Below, in pieces: positions 33,797 through 46,361 of a stretch of DNA of 64,000 nucleotides (within the stretch, counting starts at the first letter, position 1; every line of letters begins with the position of its first letter). The DNA comes from Erigeron canadensis (lineage: Eukaryota; Streptophyta; Magnoliopsida; Asterales; Asteraceae), in NCBI RefSeq assembly GCF_010389155.1, contig NC_057768.1, forward strand, positions 22,391,966 through 22,455,965, read 5' to 3'. The translations under genes and the position numbers were made by a program. The notes under the pieces are model-generated. The model saw nothing but the letters and a program-made list of their open reading frames with translations, did not search any database and was not told where the DNA came from.

Positions 33797-35720
33797 TGAA
33801 ACGACACCACTCGATTTAAGTGAAACAAGACATTTTTTTTAATAACCAGATGAATAAACGACAACTTAGATGACGACAATCCAAATGAACAAATGACAAC
33901 CCAGGTGGAGGAGTGACAACCCATATGAAGGAATGACAACCTATATGAACAAGCGACAACCCAGATGAACGAATGACAACCCAGATGAACGAATGACAAC
34001 CCAAATGAACAAAAGCACAACCCAGATGAAGGATAACATAAACCAGGTGAAGAAAACATAACCATATGAATACTTAAAAGACTTGCAAACTTTCTTCAAT
34101 CATTTCCACACCTTAAAACCAATTTGCCAAACTTCAAATGAGTTAAGGACACATGACTCAACGTTTCAAAAGATTTAATTTGATCAAGGGTACAATTTAC
34201 AACGAAACGGGTCGTTTACACACATTTACCCAACCTGACGAAATGCATCATGAAATCATTTCAATTCAAGACTCCATGACTCAAATAAGACATATTTATG
34301 AAATCAAACATTTCAAAAACCTCAATGTGCTAAAATGTACATTTTAACATAAAATGGGTTCATTACCCGTTTTGTTCAATGATCCATACAACATTTTGAC
34401 CTTTAACTTACAAAAGAACAACTCTACCAAATCTGAAATACACCATACAAATCAAGAAGTCTCCAAAATAAAATCTTTGTACCGAGAGCCACTAGTTCAA
34501 AGGGGGGCTACTACGGGTTCTAGCCACAAACCAATTGTACTGCAAAAGTCAACATTTCACAATTCAAATCATCCACATTCTTCAAAGCATTAAATCTTGT
34601 TTCCACTTCGGGAAAAACCTATAAAAAGGGTAAACAACTAAACAGTAAGTCAAAGCTTAGTGAATACTATTGCATACGCTTGTACACACGAAGGAGGGCA
34701 AAAACACACAAAGAACTATCACATGTAGCCAATGGCATCGTCATACCATCACTTGCATACTCACCTTTGCGCTAACAACATATACATAGATCAATATACG
34801 CTAACAATAAACACAAGAGGTTCTTAGGCCTCATCTCAATTCAACTATGGGGTTCTTAGGCCCCGACCTCAATTTAGGCCCTAACGCCAAATCGATTACC
34901 ACACACGAAATCCACCATCATATGATAATCAACCCAACGTACATATAATCGTATGCAAGAGTACTCACCTCCTTCGCGACAACCAAATCCATGATAGACC
35001 GTAAGAACACAAATTAGAAGCTTTCAACCTAGCAATGAACACAAACGCATCTTTGGTCATCTAACACAATGGCAACATATACAAGACCATCGAGTCATAA
35101 ATTACTAGCTTTAGTAGTATTTCAATACCCAACCCATCTTTTATATACATGGACATTGGGTTGATTAATACCATAATCACCAATTTCATCATTTTCTCAA
35201 TTTAACCAAACACGGCCATATCAAAATTCCAAGACTACGCATGTTAATGTCATTTCTATTCACATCAATATGGCTATACAACATTTTACTCAAAAAAACA
35301 AAACATTATTTCTAGCTTTTCATAATCACTACTATATGACCATACTACATTATCACTCAAAATCTTCATTTTCTTGCTTTAACCATAAAAGCTACTAAAA
35401 AACTTTATCAAAACATTCATGCAACTACATATTAATATGTATTATTACAAATAAGATCTTAGAAAAACATTATAACATAACCATCTCTTTTAAAAACCCT
35501 AGTTTATCAATTTCTATAAACCCTATACCATCTCTTTTAAAAACCCTAGTTTATCAATTTCTATAAACCCTATCTTGATGGGTAAAATATCCGCTATCCA
35601 CTAAAGTTCTATCTAGTTTAACCTTATATCTCAAATTTAAATACTAAGAAATTGTTTTAAAGACAAAACTATAATAAAGATTAATTTTTTGTTGGTCTTA
35701 AAAAAATTCAGGATGTTACA
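33797..35720 (-). mobile_element. Solo LTR of 1.9 kb (TGTAACATCC family), minus strand, inside hAT element
   Basis: The minus strand starts TGTAACATCCTGAATTTTT and ends GTGTCGTTTCA. The TSD AATAT is exact at 33792-33796 and 35721-35725. Its start, its middle (GTTGTTTACCCTTTTTATAG region near 34625) and its end match the solo LTR at 18120 in reverse. It includes a 47-bp tandem duplication (35481 and 35528). Confidence 0.82.
33850..34040. repeat. Tandem array, about 20-bp unit
   Basis: About nine degenerate copies of GACAACCCAGATGAACGAAT inside the minus-strand solo LTR. It produces a meaningless open frame. Confidence 0.85.
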
Positions 35721-36213
35721 AATATGATGATGATGATATTATCTTTTACATATTTTAGTTCAAAAATATATGAATCAGTGGATGCAAACTTTTATATACA
35801 ATAAAATTAGATATATATTATATAAAAGTGAACACTTAATATTTTTTTAATGAATATATTTAGATAATCAACTTATATATGGTCTATATGTATCACATAT
35901 ATATAATTATGTTATATTAAAAATTGTTCTGACTCTTACGAGTCAAGTCATGAGTCAAAAAATAAAGATTTTGAGTCGAGTCAGAAAGTGCGAGTTGACA
36001 AGTATAGTGTATAAAATATACCACATTAAAAGAAAAATTAGATATACCTTTAAAACGTCCTTTATTATATCTTTATTATTTACATGCACTTTCATGTTAA
36101 CCAATAGATGTAACACTTTATTTGATGGATATTTTAACTAAAAATGTTTAATAACGGACGGTTAAAATATGCGGTGCACACATGATTATCCCTTTTGCAA
36201 TGAAGTATGTGGT

Positions 36214-36449
36214 CACGTGTTACGTTTTCTTAACAAAGAAAAAAAAGTATTTACGAAAATGTATTTAATAAAAATACATTCTAATTTAGCGAATACTTTC
36301 ATTTTTTTTTTTTCTTCCTGTTAACGAAAAAAATTACTGTATTTACCAATTACCAATGGAGATGATGACATAGCACCTGTTTATTTATTATTTTTATTTT
36401 TACTAGAAGTAAGAAAGAACAGGTGGTAAAGGTAAGAAATAGACACGTG
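36214..36449 (+). promoter_or_regulatory. Two CACGTG boxes (G-box/ABRE-type) upstream of the PP2C gene
   Basis: CACGTG lies at 36214-36219 (in GGTCACGTGTTACG) and at 36444-36449 (in GACACGTGTTA), about 520 and 290 bp before the start codon. ACACGTGT is a strong ACGT-core element bound by bZIP/bHLH factors and is often linked to ABA response. Function here is inference; no TATA box is obvious. Confidence 0.5.
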
Positions 36450-36736
36450 TTAAATAAAAATTAAATACGGCGTGGTTCCGACGGCAATTAGCAAAATCGT
36501 GTCGTAGTCGGAGTCTCCACCACATACAGACATCACAGAGATCCTTCACTTTGTTTCTGCATTTTACAATTAACAATTTAATAACCAAAAAACATTAATA
36601 AATATTTAAATAATCCTCTTTAAAAATAAATAATTTAATAAAAAAAAATCCTAGGAGCTATATCTGATAGGTGAGGTAGCTAGGGTTTTTTTAATTATTT
36701 TGAAAAGATATATAATAAAAAAGGGGCAAGTGATGA

Positions 36737-39700
36737 TTGAGGATGACAATGGAAGGCATTACAAGTAAAAAAGTTGTGATTTTTGATAATAATAATAATA
36801 ATAATAAAAATGGAAATGGAAATGGAAATTCCACATCAGCAGCAGCATCAACATCATCATCTGGTGGTGATGGGAAACCTCCAAAATCTGTTAATAAATC
36901 TCTTGTGCGTCACCCTTCTCTCGTAAGTATATATATATATATATATTGAGTTCATTAAATGCTTGTTAATATGTGTCTTGGGGGATTTATTATCATGATT
37001 GCATCTTGTTTTATGAATATGAATGAATGAGTTTTGAATTATAGATATAGATATATAGATATAGATATAGATAGATATAGATGGATATAGATAAGTAGGG
37101 TTGAATCAAGTGAAAAATTTCTTGTCATTATAGATAGAGGTTAAAGTTTCGATCTTTACTTCATACAAAATGGCATTCTGGAACAATAAATAGGGGTAAG
37201 ACTGTCTATATCTGACCTCTCCCATCTTTCATGGAAGACGAGATTGGGTACGGTTTGTTACTATTTTGATATAGATAGGTGGATTCTTTAGAATTTAAAA
37301 TTAGATCCCCCCCTTTATTCCTCGCCCCCACCTTAAGTCCTTAACTAAAATAAAGGTTACACATTTTAATGATGATAGGATGAATGCTTTTCGTAATAAG
37401 TGAAGTTGTTGTACATCATTACGAGTATGTTGTTTTATTTAGTAAATGTATATTTATCATTGTATTATTATCTTATACTGTATCTATTTTTCTGTGGTAC
37501 TGCAAATTGGAACCATGGAGGCATGGATATGATTGTTCGTTTATATAATTTCCCATTTTCAACTACCCTAATTTCCTATTTTTTTTCATGCATCTCTATT
37601 TATGAGGAGATAAGCAAAACCTCGTAGCTCACTTACCATTTGAGAATCGCTTTGAAATACAGGTGAGTAGGTGACAAAATTTCTTAAAGAAGCTATATGG
37701 TGTGGTCTTGATATGCATGTAATGAATGATACTACTGTAATTGACTTTTAATTCATTATCGTGATCAATTTCCTAGCAACTGCGTCAGACCAGACTTTAA
37801 CTTTCTATTGAATTTTTTTTTTTACCAAGTTATTTCTCTTTATTTATGGGTGTGGGCAGTTATGGCTTCTCCTATGGAAGCTTTAATATTTTATATTCTT
37901 CTATCAAGACTCAAGAGCACTCCTAAATCTCCTGTGAATTACCTTATATTAATCTTTAAAAGTTTCCAAAATTTTCTTATAGCTCGCTTGCTAAGAAAGA
38001 TGTCATATTTTGAACATTCTAGGAAAATTATGTTAGGAAACTTACACTTATTATATGGCATTTCGGAGAATGATAATAGCACACTGATAACCGTCTTGTA
38101 CTACCGTTGTTTGTTTTTAATGATTAGAATTGTTAGGTGATTCATATTCCGTTGTTTTCATGGTTAAATATCTACAACTTTAGCTGCACAAATATATAAG
38201 CATGCACTAGATTGACAATGACAATGTTTCAGAATTTCAGATCCTGTATTTATGATCATGATTTGATTCGGAATGCAACTTTATCTGTCTTCAAGGTTAA
38301 AAGTTATATGTTGGATGGTGCTGTCAAGTTTGTTATTGTTACGTTTAGTATTTAATGGTTTTGTTCTTAGTTTTTAGTCATTGGGTAATTCTGTATATGG
38401 ATGTTGACCAGAAGTTATATAGGTGAGGAGAAGGATATCAGAGGCATCTGTTGAACCAATAATTAATCCTGATGATTGTAAATCTGGGTTCTTACCGCTA
38501 CTACGGTCAGGAGCATGGGCAGACATAGGCTTCCGTGGGAGCATGGAGGATGTATATATTTGTGCGGATAGCTACGTGCATGACTATGGTGGAAAGAATC
38601 CAATTGAAGGACCTGGTGCCTTTTATGCGGTATGTTTTTTTATCATGGCTTGTACCATCTCTTTAAATTTTGGTTACTACCGTGAGTGGTGGACTGGTGG
38701 TTATATGATGAGAAAGTGACACTATAGCTGGACTGGAGCATTCACGTTTACATAATAAATTGATTAATTGATTGGTTTACCTGCTGCTTTTCTATGATGT
38801 TGTCAATTAGAGCAATAAATACCGGTGCTTTTGTCACATGATTGTTAGGTGCAACAAGTGGTTTGAAATGCAAATGCAAAAGTGATTTATGTTATACACA
38901 TGTTTTACTGTATCAATTTGTGGTTGTTTCTCTAATGCTAGAAACAACTGCATAATATTAACATTAAATTTTGTGTTGCAGTGTAGTCCGAAAGCTTCTC
39001 ATTGTGTCTGTAGTCTCTATGTTCTCTTGATATTGATGCATCTGCATTCTTGCAATGTGGGATGATCATATCAAGTGTTGCAGCAGGACATATCGGTCTT
39101 AATGAAAAGAAATGAAAAGCTTAGGTGATATTAGTTTAGCTCAAAATGCTTTTGATCGTTAGCTAGATTTAGCTTCCCAAAACATTTCATTAGAACCAAC
39201 GGATCTTCAGAGTTAGTTTTTGTATATAGCATAGTTGTCAAAAGCGAAGGCGATGTCAAAGCGCAAAGACCTCAAATAGGGCGAAGGCGAGAGGCACAAA
39301 AAAAAGCGCACGCCCGGGAAAAAAAAAGCGCACTAAGTAAATAATTATAAAATATTTATATATAGTGAAAACTAATAGTAAAAGAAAAATCAAATGTCAT
39401 TTATAAAATCAAATATCATTCAAAAAATACAAACTTTTCAACCAAAAACTTCAAATTATTAGACTATGGTCACTACTTTGTGTCTTCATTTTATATTTTC
39501 TATCTCTTCTTTTATCTTCTTAAACAACTATGGTCACTCATTTTGGCCGGAAAACATTAGATCTAGCCACGATTGGGCCGGATATTGAATGATTTAGTCG
39601 AATGTTGACCCATTTAACCAATTTGATCGCCGTTGACTACCAGAGTTGACCGTTGTTGATCGTCTTTTTCATGGTCGTCTTGGGCCTAAGGTTTCAGGCG

Positions 39701-42700
39701 TTGGAGGTGCGCCTCGCCCGCCTTTTGCGCCTAGGCGCAAGAGGCGCTCGCCTTTGACAACACTGGTATATAGTAAACTTGGAAGTGTTTTGCTCTTTCA
39801 GGTTTCAATTCTTTTGGACCAAACATAATTGATGCGCATGTCAAAATATGACTACTGAATAATTCACCTCTGTAGTGATGTTCATTTTGTCGCGTGATTG
39901 GAAACTTTGATCAATGTTTTTCCAAGAGTTGCTAAACAATTGTTGGTTATGCTACAAAATTTCTATGTACTTTCATACCAGCCCTTTTGAACTGTTAAAG
40001 TTTGTTTTCTAGTTCGCTTGTTGTCTAAAGATTGTTTAGTTTTTGGAGTCTGTGGTTTTGGACACATTAACCAGCCTCTCGTTGTAGCATGGTATGTACT
40101 GCTGTCGGTGATGGTGATTGTGAAGAAAATTGGTAATATAGAGCAACAAACACAATATTTATACACACAAACACAAACACAAAGAAATTGAAAAAATGCT
40201 TTTGGGGTGATATAGTTATCTAAATATCAATACAAAAAAGGGTTGGTCATTATGTTTTGGGAGGGGTATTGTATAAGAATCTATGGCTCTAATCCCATTA
40301 ATAGTGGTCTGGGTTATGGAACCCTGAAAAGCTGTCTTCTACGAAGCTGGGTAGATGCAATTAAAATGGCAGAGAAGTTCTAAGAGGACTAGAGGATGTT
40401 TAGAATATTCATATTGTATCAACATTTTTCTTAGGGTCTCAGAGGCTGAATTCCTATTATCTATTGTTTAGTCGGAAAAGTTACGTATCACAGGATATTC
40501 AGTTACATAGGTGTCCAAACTTCAATCATTTTAAGAAGTGAACTCAAGTGGATAAATAAGCTGATAATGTTGCGACTAATAATTGATTTGTCTTTGCTTC
40601 TCATCATCTCACATATATTTAAGTATTAAAAAAAAAAAAAGTGTGGTGCAAAAACAACGGCAGAATGTAATATTTTGATTTAATGATGAGCGTATGTCAT
40701 ACATGACTACCCAGGCTGTTACTTTTTTTGTCCAAATTGTCATTAGATATGCTTTTCTTCCATTTCTCTTTTTATTATGTTCTTTTGGTTTTGCTCTTTT
40801 TTATATTCATTTTATTTACTTGAAGAGTCAAGGAACCATATATAGTAGGATTGGCAGTATAAAGTATACACACCACGTGGATTTTTTTTTTCTCTTTGGA
40901 TGTAGAGATGGCAACTCTGAAAGGGTCCGTTTCTTTTTTTAGTCATTAAGTGCTGAGTGTATTAAGTGGCTGTATACATAAATAATGTCTGTATGTATTA
41001 AGTAAAAACATAGGTAATTGACGGTTATTTTTATTAAGTCAAAAAAGAAACATGAAATTTGATTGAATGATTAAGTTCTTAATTATCAAGTTTATTTAGT
41101 AGAAAGTATGGGTTATTTTTCCCTTCTAATGGGTCAGATGGGTCTATCATAAGTTATAACCATTGCTAAAAGGGAACAAAGTAAAATGGTTGAATACGTC
41201 AAATGTTAAAACCAAGTTGTATCTATGTTGCATAAAGTTTTCGACATTATTTAACATACAAATTTAGATTATGATATATTGGGTCATCATGACCATTTCA
41301 CCACTACAAATATGAACCATTTCGTGTTGAAGATGCAACCCAACCATCTAACTTTGTTTTGATACTAATGGTTTTTACAGGTTTTCGATGGACACGGAGG
41401 AAAACATGCAGCTGACTTTGCATGCCACCATCTACCAAGATTTATCTTTGAGGATGATGACTTCCCTATGGAGATAGAGAGGGTGATTGCATCTGCATTT
41501 GCTCAGACTGACAATTCTTTTGCTGAAGCTTGCACTTTGGATGCTGATCTTGCATCTGGTACAACTGCATTGGCAGCTCTTGTTATTGGGAGGTACGTTT
41601 CTTTTACAAGTTGATAATTTTCTGATTACTCTACTATATAGCATATAGTTTCTTTATGAATAGTTATATCCACTTGGGTCGGCAAGTTTTCTATCTTAGA
41701 TAGACATTGTAAATGGGTAGAACCTTGATCCCTTTTACCTATTAAAGGTTTGATCTAGATTAATTATGTCTCCAACTGTCCAACAAGTTAAATGGGTAAA
41801 TGTACAAAAACCTTGGTAAAAATAGAAATGGGTGAATATCACTAATGTGTTCTTCAGTTTATTTCTAAAGGAAAAGAAAAGAAGAGAAGGGGATGGAAGA
41901 GAAATTGGGAGGAGTATACTTTCTTGTCTTCCCAATCACCCCCAAAGTGGAAGGGAAGGTTTTAAGTAAAAACTAATAAATCTGCCATCCCCTTTCTTTG
42001 TTTTCCTTTTTTATTCTGTCTTTAAAAAAACCTCATGAAAACAAAAATATATATTAACATCTTTCCTATTCAAATGGTTACAACATCTTAAATCACAATA
42101 TTAAGCTTATTATCTTATTTTTATTGTTTTGTCAATCATCTGTTATACATGGAGCAATTTTATAGGATTCAAAAAATGTGGCAGGTCAATTCAACCTAAC
42201 TTTTGTTTTTTAACTGCTTAAATGACCTGCCTGAACAAACCATTTTGCCACCTATTTGATGCCATGAACCAGAAAATGTGACTATTTTTGTATATGTTTA
42301 AAGGAGCTCATATACGTCTGCACCCATAACAAATTAGCCTCCTTGGGCGGATACCTCCTTTTGCTTACGGGGTATTTGCAGCCATTTCCATCTAGTGTCA
42401 AGTAGACATGAATAGCTGCCCTAACACATATATATGCATGTCTGCAGCTCTTTGGTTGTGGCAAATGCTGGTGACTGTCGAGCAGTTTTATGCCGCCGTG
42501 GTAAAGCAATTGACATGTCTAGGGACCACAAACCCATCTGCATTAGAGAAAAAAAGCGTATAGAAGCTTCTGGAGGATATGTTTATGATGGGTATCTCAA
42601 TGGGCAACTTAATGTTGCTCGTGCTATTGGAGACTGGCACATGGATGGACTCAAGAACCAAGATGGCGGCCCCCTCAGTTCTGAACCTGAGTTCATGACC

Positions 42701-43012
42701 ACAAAACTGACTGAAGAGGATGAGTTCCTCATCATTGGCTGTGATGGAATATGGGACGTTTTCATGAGTCAAAATGCAGTTGACTTTGCCAGAAGAAAAC
42801 TGCAAGAACACAATGATCCAGTTTTATGTTGCAAAGAATTAGTCGATGAGGCACTCAAAAGAAGAAGTGGAGATAATTTATCTGCTGTTGTGGTTTGCTT
42901 TCAATCTCGACCGCCCCCGAATTTGATTGCTCCACGGGGGAGAGTACAGAGGAGTGTATCTGCTGAGGGGTTGAAGGAGTTGCAGAGCTTTTTGGATGGT
43001 TTGGAAACTTAA
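36737..43012 (+). CDS. Protein phosphatase 2C, plant type (389 aa, 4 exons)
   Basis: Exons 36737-36922, 38423-38629, 41381-41592 and 42448-43012 join in frame with GT/AG borders. It is a metal-dependent Ser/Thr phosphatase. Motifs: GSMEDVY (aa 101-107), FDGHGG (133-138), SGTTA (about 191), NAGDCRAV (208-215), LNVARAIGDWHM (256-267), CDGIWDV (300-306) and SGDNLSAVVV (342-351). The Mg/Mn-binding aspartates (D105, D134, D301, D344) are all present. The N-terminus (aa 1-62) is a low-complexity Asn/Gly/Ser leader coded partly by AAT repeats, with no transit peptide. The C-terminal RSVSAEGLKELQ is typical of the PP2C27/PP2C47-like group (close to DBP1-type), not the ABI1 co-receptor group; the subgroup call is from memory of the family. 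ATG at 36749 (MEGITSKK) is an alternative start. Intron 2 carries a hAT element. Confidence 0.95.
37139..37270 (+). mobile_element. SINE body fragment in PP2C intron 1
   Basis: GGTAAGACTGTCTATATC, GACCTCTCCCATC and GATTGGGTACGG match the body of the Au/TS-like SINEs at 6361 and 59649. The head is degraded and no TSD was found. A short (ATAGAT)n stretch lies just upstream. Confidence 0.5.
39230..39765. mobile_element. hAT-like element, AAGGCG subfamily (family member 5), in PP2C intron 2
   Basis: The TIRs are CATAGTTGTCAAAAGCGAAG and CGCCTTTGACAACACTG. The 8-bp TSD GTATATAG is exact at 39222-39229 and 39766-39773. Arrays of GCGAAGGCG/GCGCCTAGGCGC lie inside each end. The interior is AT-rich without coding capacity. 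Confidence 0.92.
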
Positions 43013-43732
43013 AGATGGTATTTCTTTCTGTCCGTTCGTCTCTTTCTCTGTGTTTTGTTTCTCCAGGGGTCGTGTTTCAGTTTTGTTAATTATACAGTTT
43101 TATTTTTAATTAGATGTTGAGAGAGAATTAATTGAACTGTAACATATGCGGCCAACATAGTTTTACCGGAGTTTTGATGTTCTATTCTTGGTTTCAATCT
43201 AGTTGAAAGATTAATGCTGTCTGTTTTGTAGCTTGAATGTTGTTGACTAATAGTTACATTGATCTTTAAAATACTTAAGATGTATGGTTGCTTTTGTAGT
43301 TTTTAACTTTTACTTGCATAGTATTGGGTATAGAACAGTGCTTGAAGTTCTCCATATCTAACCATATAGATTCCTGCTTAAAACCGAAATCATGCAAAAT
43401 ATATCTTTGTGGATTGTTGGTCTTGATTTGAAGGTTGATGATATATGTTGCACTTATTAGTCTGAAACCAATGTTTTCAAAACCAAATCAGACTTTGAAC
43501 CGGGTTCGATTCAATCTAGTTTAATTGGCCAAATGGACTCAAAAGAACCAGACCCCTTCAAATACAAACTATGAAGTTAAAAACATATGGGTAATGATAC
43601 ATAAGTCAAAACATTACCATGTGTCTTGATTTTCTTTCTAAATTTGTTTAGGCATATGAATTTTAGTTGGATTCATTTGTTTTTACTCAAAAAGGTTTGG
43701 AAGGCATCTTTATGTATGTGGGCACACAACCA
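43013..43732 (+). other. PP2C 3' flank
   Basis: The 3' untranslated region of the PP2C gene is expected in the first few hundred bases. No clear polyadenylation signal or other gene was identified. Confidence 0.4.
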
Positions 43733-43741
43733 TATTTTGAA

Positions 43742-44031
43742 AGGGTTTAGTATCTAGAGTAAAAGAAAATTTTATACTTTTACTATTGTATGAATGTAAC
43801 TTATATATGGTGTATTGTAGGAAGAAACTTTTGAAAATTGTTCAAATAATATAAATTGTATACGTGGCAAATGATATGAGCTGCCATGTGTAAATTTCTG
43901 ATTCGTGCATATAAAAATGTTACATTATTTGAACAGTTTTACAAAGTTTCTTTCTACAATGCACCAAATGTAAGTTTCATTCATACAATAGGAAATGTGT
44001 AAAAGTTCCTTACGCTTTCGGATACTAAACC
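43742..44031. mobile_element. MULE-type fold-back MITE with long inverted repeats
   Basis: The two arms of about 125 bp are inverted copies (GGGTTTAGTATC...TTCAAATAAT and ATTATTTGAACAG...GATACTAAACC) around a short centre. The flanking 9-mer TATTTTGAA is exact at 43733-43741 and 44032-44040. Long TIRs with a 9-bp TSD fit Mutator-like MITEs. There is no coding capacity. Confidence 0.88.
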
Positions 44032-44532
44032 TATTTTGAATACCGTTTGTTTATTAAAAGGGCATATGATAGGTACTGCGTCAATACTTAAGTTTGGGTA
44101 TTGTTCCTCTCACATACAGGCTCAGTTTTTATATTTAATAAACTTCATGGGAGAAATTCGATTCTTTTTTCTTCACAAATTGTGAAGGAAAAAAAAAACT
44201 TTGGTAGTATTATATTTTTTAGCTTACAAAACAAATAGTATTATATTTTCACTTCTGAAACATCAGGCAACAGTTCTCAAAAAAAAATGGTATGAGATTA
44301 TATGCACGCTATACCTCCGACAAGTAAATGCTTTATAATATAGTAAAAGATAAGATTATTAGTCTTATTTTTCAACAGAAATATCCAATCACATAATTGA
44401 TTTTAGCTATTGGATTGTACCATCAGTGCATATTCATTTTAGAACATAATTTTAAGTTTCTTTTGTTAGTACCAACTCGTGTTTCATACGTGGTATATTT
44501 GTAATATGTTACATACTACAAATCAAATAATT

Positions 44533-44745
44533 TTTTTTCGAACGTTCAGTCGGTATGCGACATCAGGGAAACCTCATCGTATAATGGTGAATCCTTACAC
44601 GTACCTTAGACAACTAGATGTTGACCATGGACCGTTACAAATATTCGGAGAAAAAAATACCAAGACTTGTCATCCCTAAGGATCGAACTCAAGACCTTAA
44701 GTAAAACTTGGAATGCCTCTAACCAGTTAGACTAGTCATCATTGG
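44533..44745 (-). mobile_element. tRNA-derived SINE with perfect 17-bp target duplication
   Basis: On the minus strand the head has TCTAACTGGTTAGAGGC (A box) and CTTGAGTTCGATCC (B box). A body ends CATACCGACTGAACGTTCG and a poly-A tail follows. The flanks 44516-44532 and 44746-44762 are the identical 17-mer CTACAAATCAAATAATT. A truncated relative is at 46362. Confidence 0.93.
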
Positions 44746-45076
44746 CTACAAATCAAATAATTGATATGTCAAATTCCCAAGAGGGCCATGGCCATAAACA
44801 AAAATAAATGCTTTTAGAAAAGTGCTTTAATGAATATGCAAATGCAATTAAACCATCTACTATGTACTTTAAAGTCGCACCTTTTAGAGAGAAAAAGTAG
44901 TATACAAATACACATTAACATTAAAAATAGCTTGTTCTAAGTTTGAGAATTCTGATTTCTATTTGTTAATTTGGTCAAGTCAAATGGAAGTTGTATATTA
45001 ATATGTGATTAATAGTATCTTAAGTGCATATCTATATTTTGAAGTGCCGTTCTAAAACAATTTAAAAAAATAAAAA

Positions 45077-45078
<2 letters not shown>

Positions 45079-45138
<60 letters not shown>
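45079..45138. repeat. (ATT)n microsatellite
   Basis: About 20 uninterrupted units. Confidence 0.95.
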
Positions 45139-45139
<1 letters not shown>

Positions 45140-45332
45140 GTATATAAACTTAAAAATCATCTGCAATATTCATTCGGGTGTGTTACGGCCTAGGTGCACA
45201 TCTTAATTCTAAAATAAACACCTCTTGTAACCCGTATAGAATTCCCAATTTTTCATGAGCGACATTCCCTAGCCCTTGTATCATTCATAAATCCTATATG
45301 GTTATACGTCACACATATAAATACTATATCAT

Positions 45333-45567
45333 GCCAATGGGTTTGTGGACATTGGTAAGGTATTTGATATTAGGAAATCCATCAGGGTTCGAATCTCACT
45401 TCCTATATTTGTAGGAGTAGATTATTAGGGGGTTTTCGAGAGTCCTGAATATTATCCCAAGCATGCGTGGTTCGCGCACCGCATACAACACAATTAGATG
45501 TCATTGTGGTGTTTCGAATGCTAACTGTTAACTATTAACTACTAACTCGCTCTTCAAAAAAAAATGT
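45333..45567 (+). mobile_element. tRNA-derived SINE
   Basis: The head has CAATGGGTTTGTGGACATTGG and a B box CAGGGTTCGAATCTC. The tail ends in A9. TATATCAT flanks it at 45325-45332 and 45568-45575. Confidence 0.8.
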
Positions 45568-45588
45568 TATATCATTATACCGTCATGC

Positions 45589-45617
45589 ATATGCCTATAC
45601 GTAACGTATAGGCATAT
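45589..45617. repeat. Perfect 13-bp hairpin
   Basis: ATATGCCTATACG, loop TAA, then its exact inverse. It lies just after the SINE at 45333. Function unknown. Confidence 0.85.
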
Positions 45618-45619
45618 TG

Positions 45620-46352
45620 ACGAGTGGTTGATTTGATTGAAGTTGTGAGGCGATCTCTCTGGAAAAAAAAATGCTTATAGATAATTAAAGCCTCATTTGC
45701 ATTCGTATAATCACTCAAATTGCATTTGCTTAAAGACTTTTAAAGTGTAAAAGAAACAATTACAAATTGGGGAAAGCTTGCATATTGTTTATAGTATTTA
45801 ATTAGATACAGCAAAGGTGAAAATCGTGGAGGGGGGGAGGGGGGGCTGGGTATTTAATCACGTTCCAAAAATTAAAGAAGATGAATGTGAGAGCAGTATA
45901 TATACTGCTAACATCATTTAGTATTTTCCCTTACAAATTTACAATCAACTCGTCTTTCAACTCTCGGTCATATGGACGTTATAATTGTGGAGGATCTATT
46001 ATGGACCTCTACGTAGCTTGTAGGTCCAAAAGTTCATTATTTGAGTGCAGGAAAGAAGTGATCGATTTGATTGATCAAAGGGTGCTGGCGGTGGTTTTGG
46101 CCGCAATAAAAACTTTTTTTTTTTTATAGCCTACAGACTCAGCTTTTATAATTCATTAAAAGTCATTGTTGTTGATCACAAAGCTTTAATTTCTTAATGG
46201 TTCCCCTTTCTTTGAAAAACGAGTGAAAAGTAAGATCTAATGTCGAAGGCGCAAAAATCCGAAACTTTTACATATGTTAAACAGCACCATCCAAAACGAG
46301 ATTTACATGTCTTAAACAATGATGAATTGCTAAGAATCTGTCCAAAAAATGT
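45620..46352. other. Gene-free spacer
   Basis: No gene. A G-rich run (GGAGGGGGGGAGGGGGGG) is at about 45828-45846. An open frame at 45881-46129 shows no recognisable domain and is probably chance. Confidence 0.4.
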
Positions 46353-46361
46353 ACTGATATC

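Larger units (their letters stand above)
33167..36006. mobile_element. hAT-like element, CGAGTC subfamily, enlarged by insertion (family member 4)
   Basis: The left end CATAGTTGTCAAACTCGTAC and right end CGAGTTGACAAGTATA pair with the member at 13579. Flanks GTGTGTAG (33159-33166) and GTGTATAA (36007-36014) match 6/8. GACTCG/CGAGTC arrays lie inside both ends. It contains the LTR 33797-35720, which explains its 2.8-kb length. Confidence 0.75.

Noticed and set aside
33745..34065. 106-aa minus-strand frame with repeated His/Ser/Trp phrases
   Set aside because: Produced by a 20-bp tandem array inside a solo LTR.
37808..38140. 110-aa open frame within PP2C intron 1
   Set aside because: No domain, no coding bias, and the PP2C exons join well around it.
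40694..40942. 82-aa hydrophobic frame in PP2C intron 2
   Set aside because: T-rich intron sequence gives Phe/Leu-rich chance frames; no homology recognised.
45881..46129. 82-aa open frame upstream of the CACTA-like MITE
   Set aside because: No domain, no supporting gene structure; likely chance.
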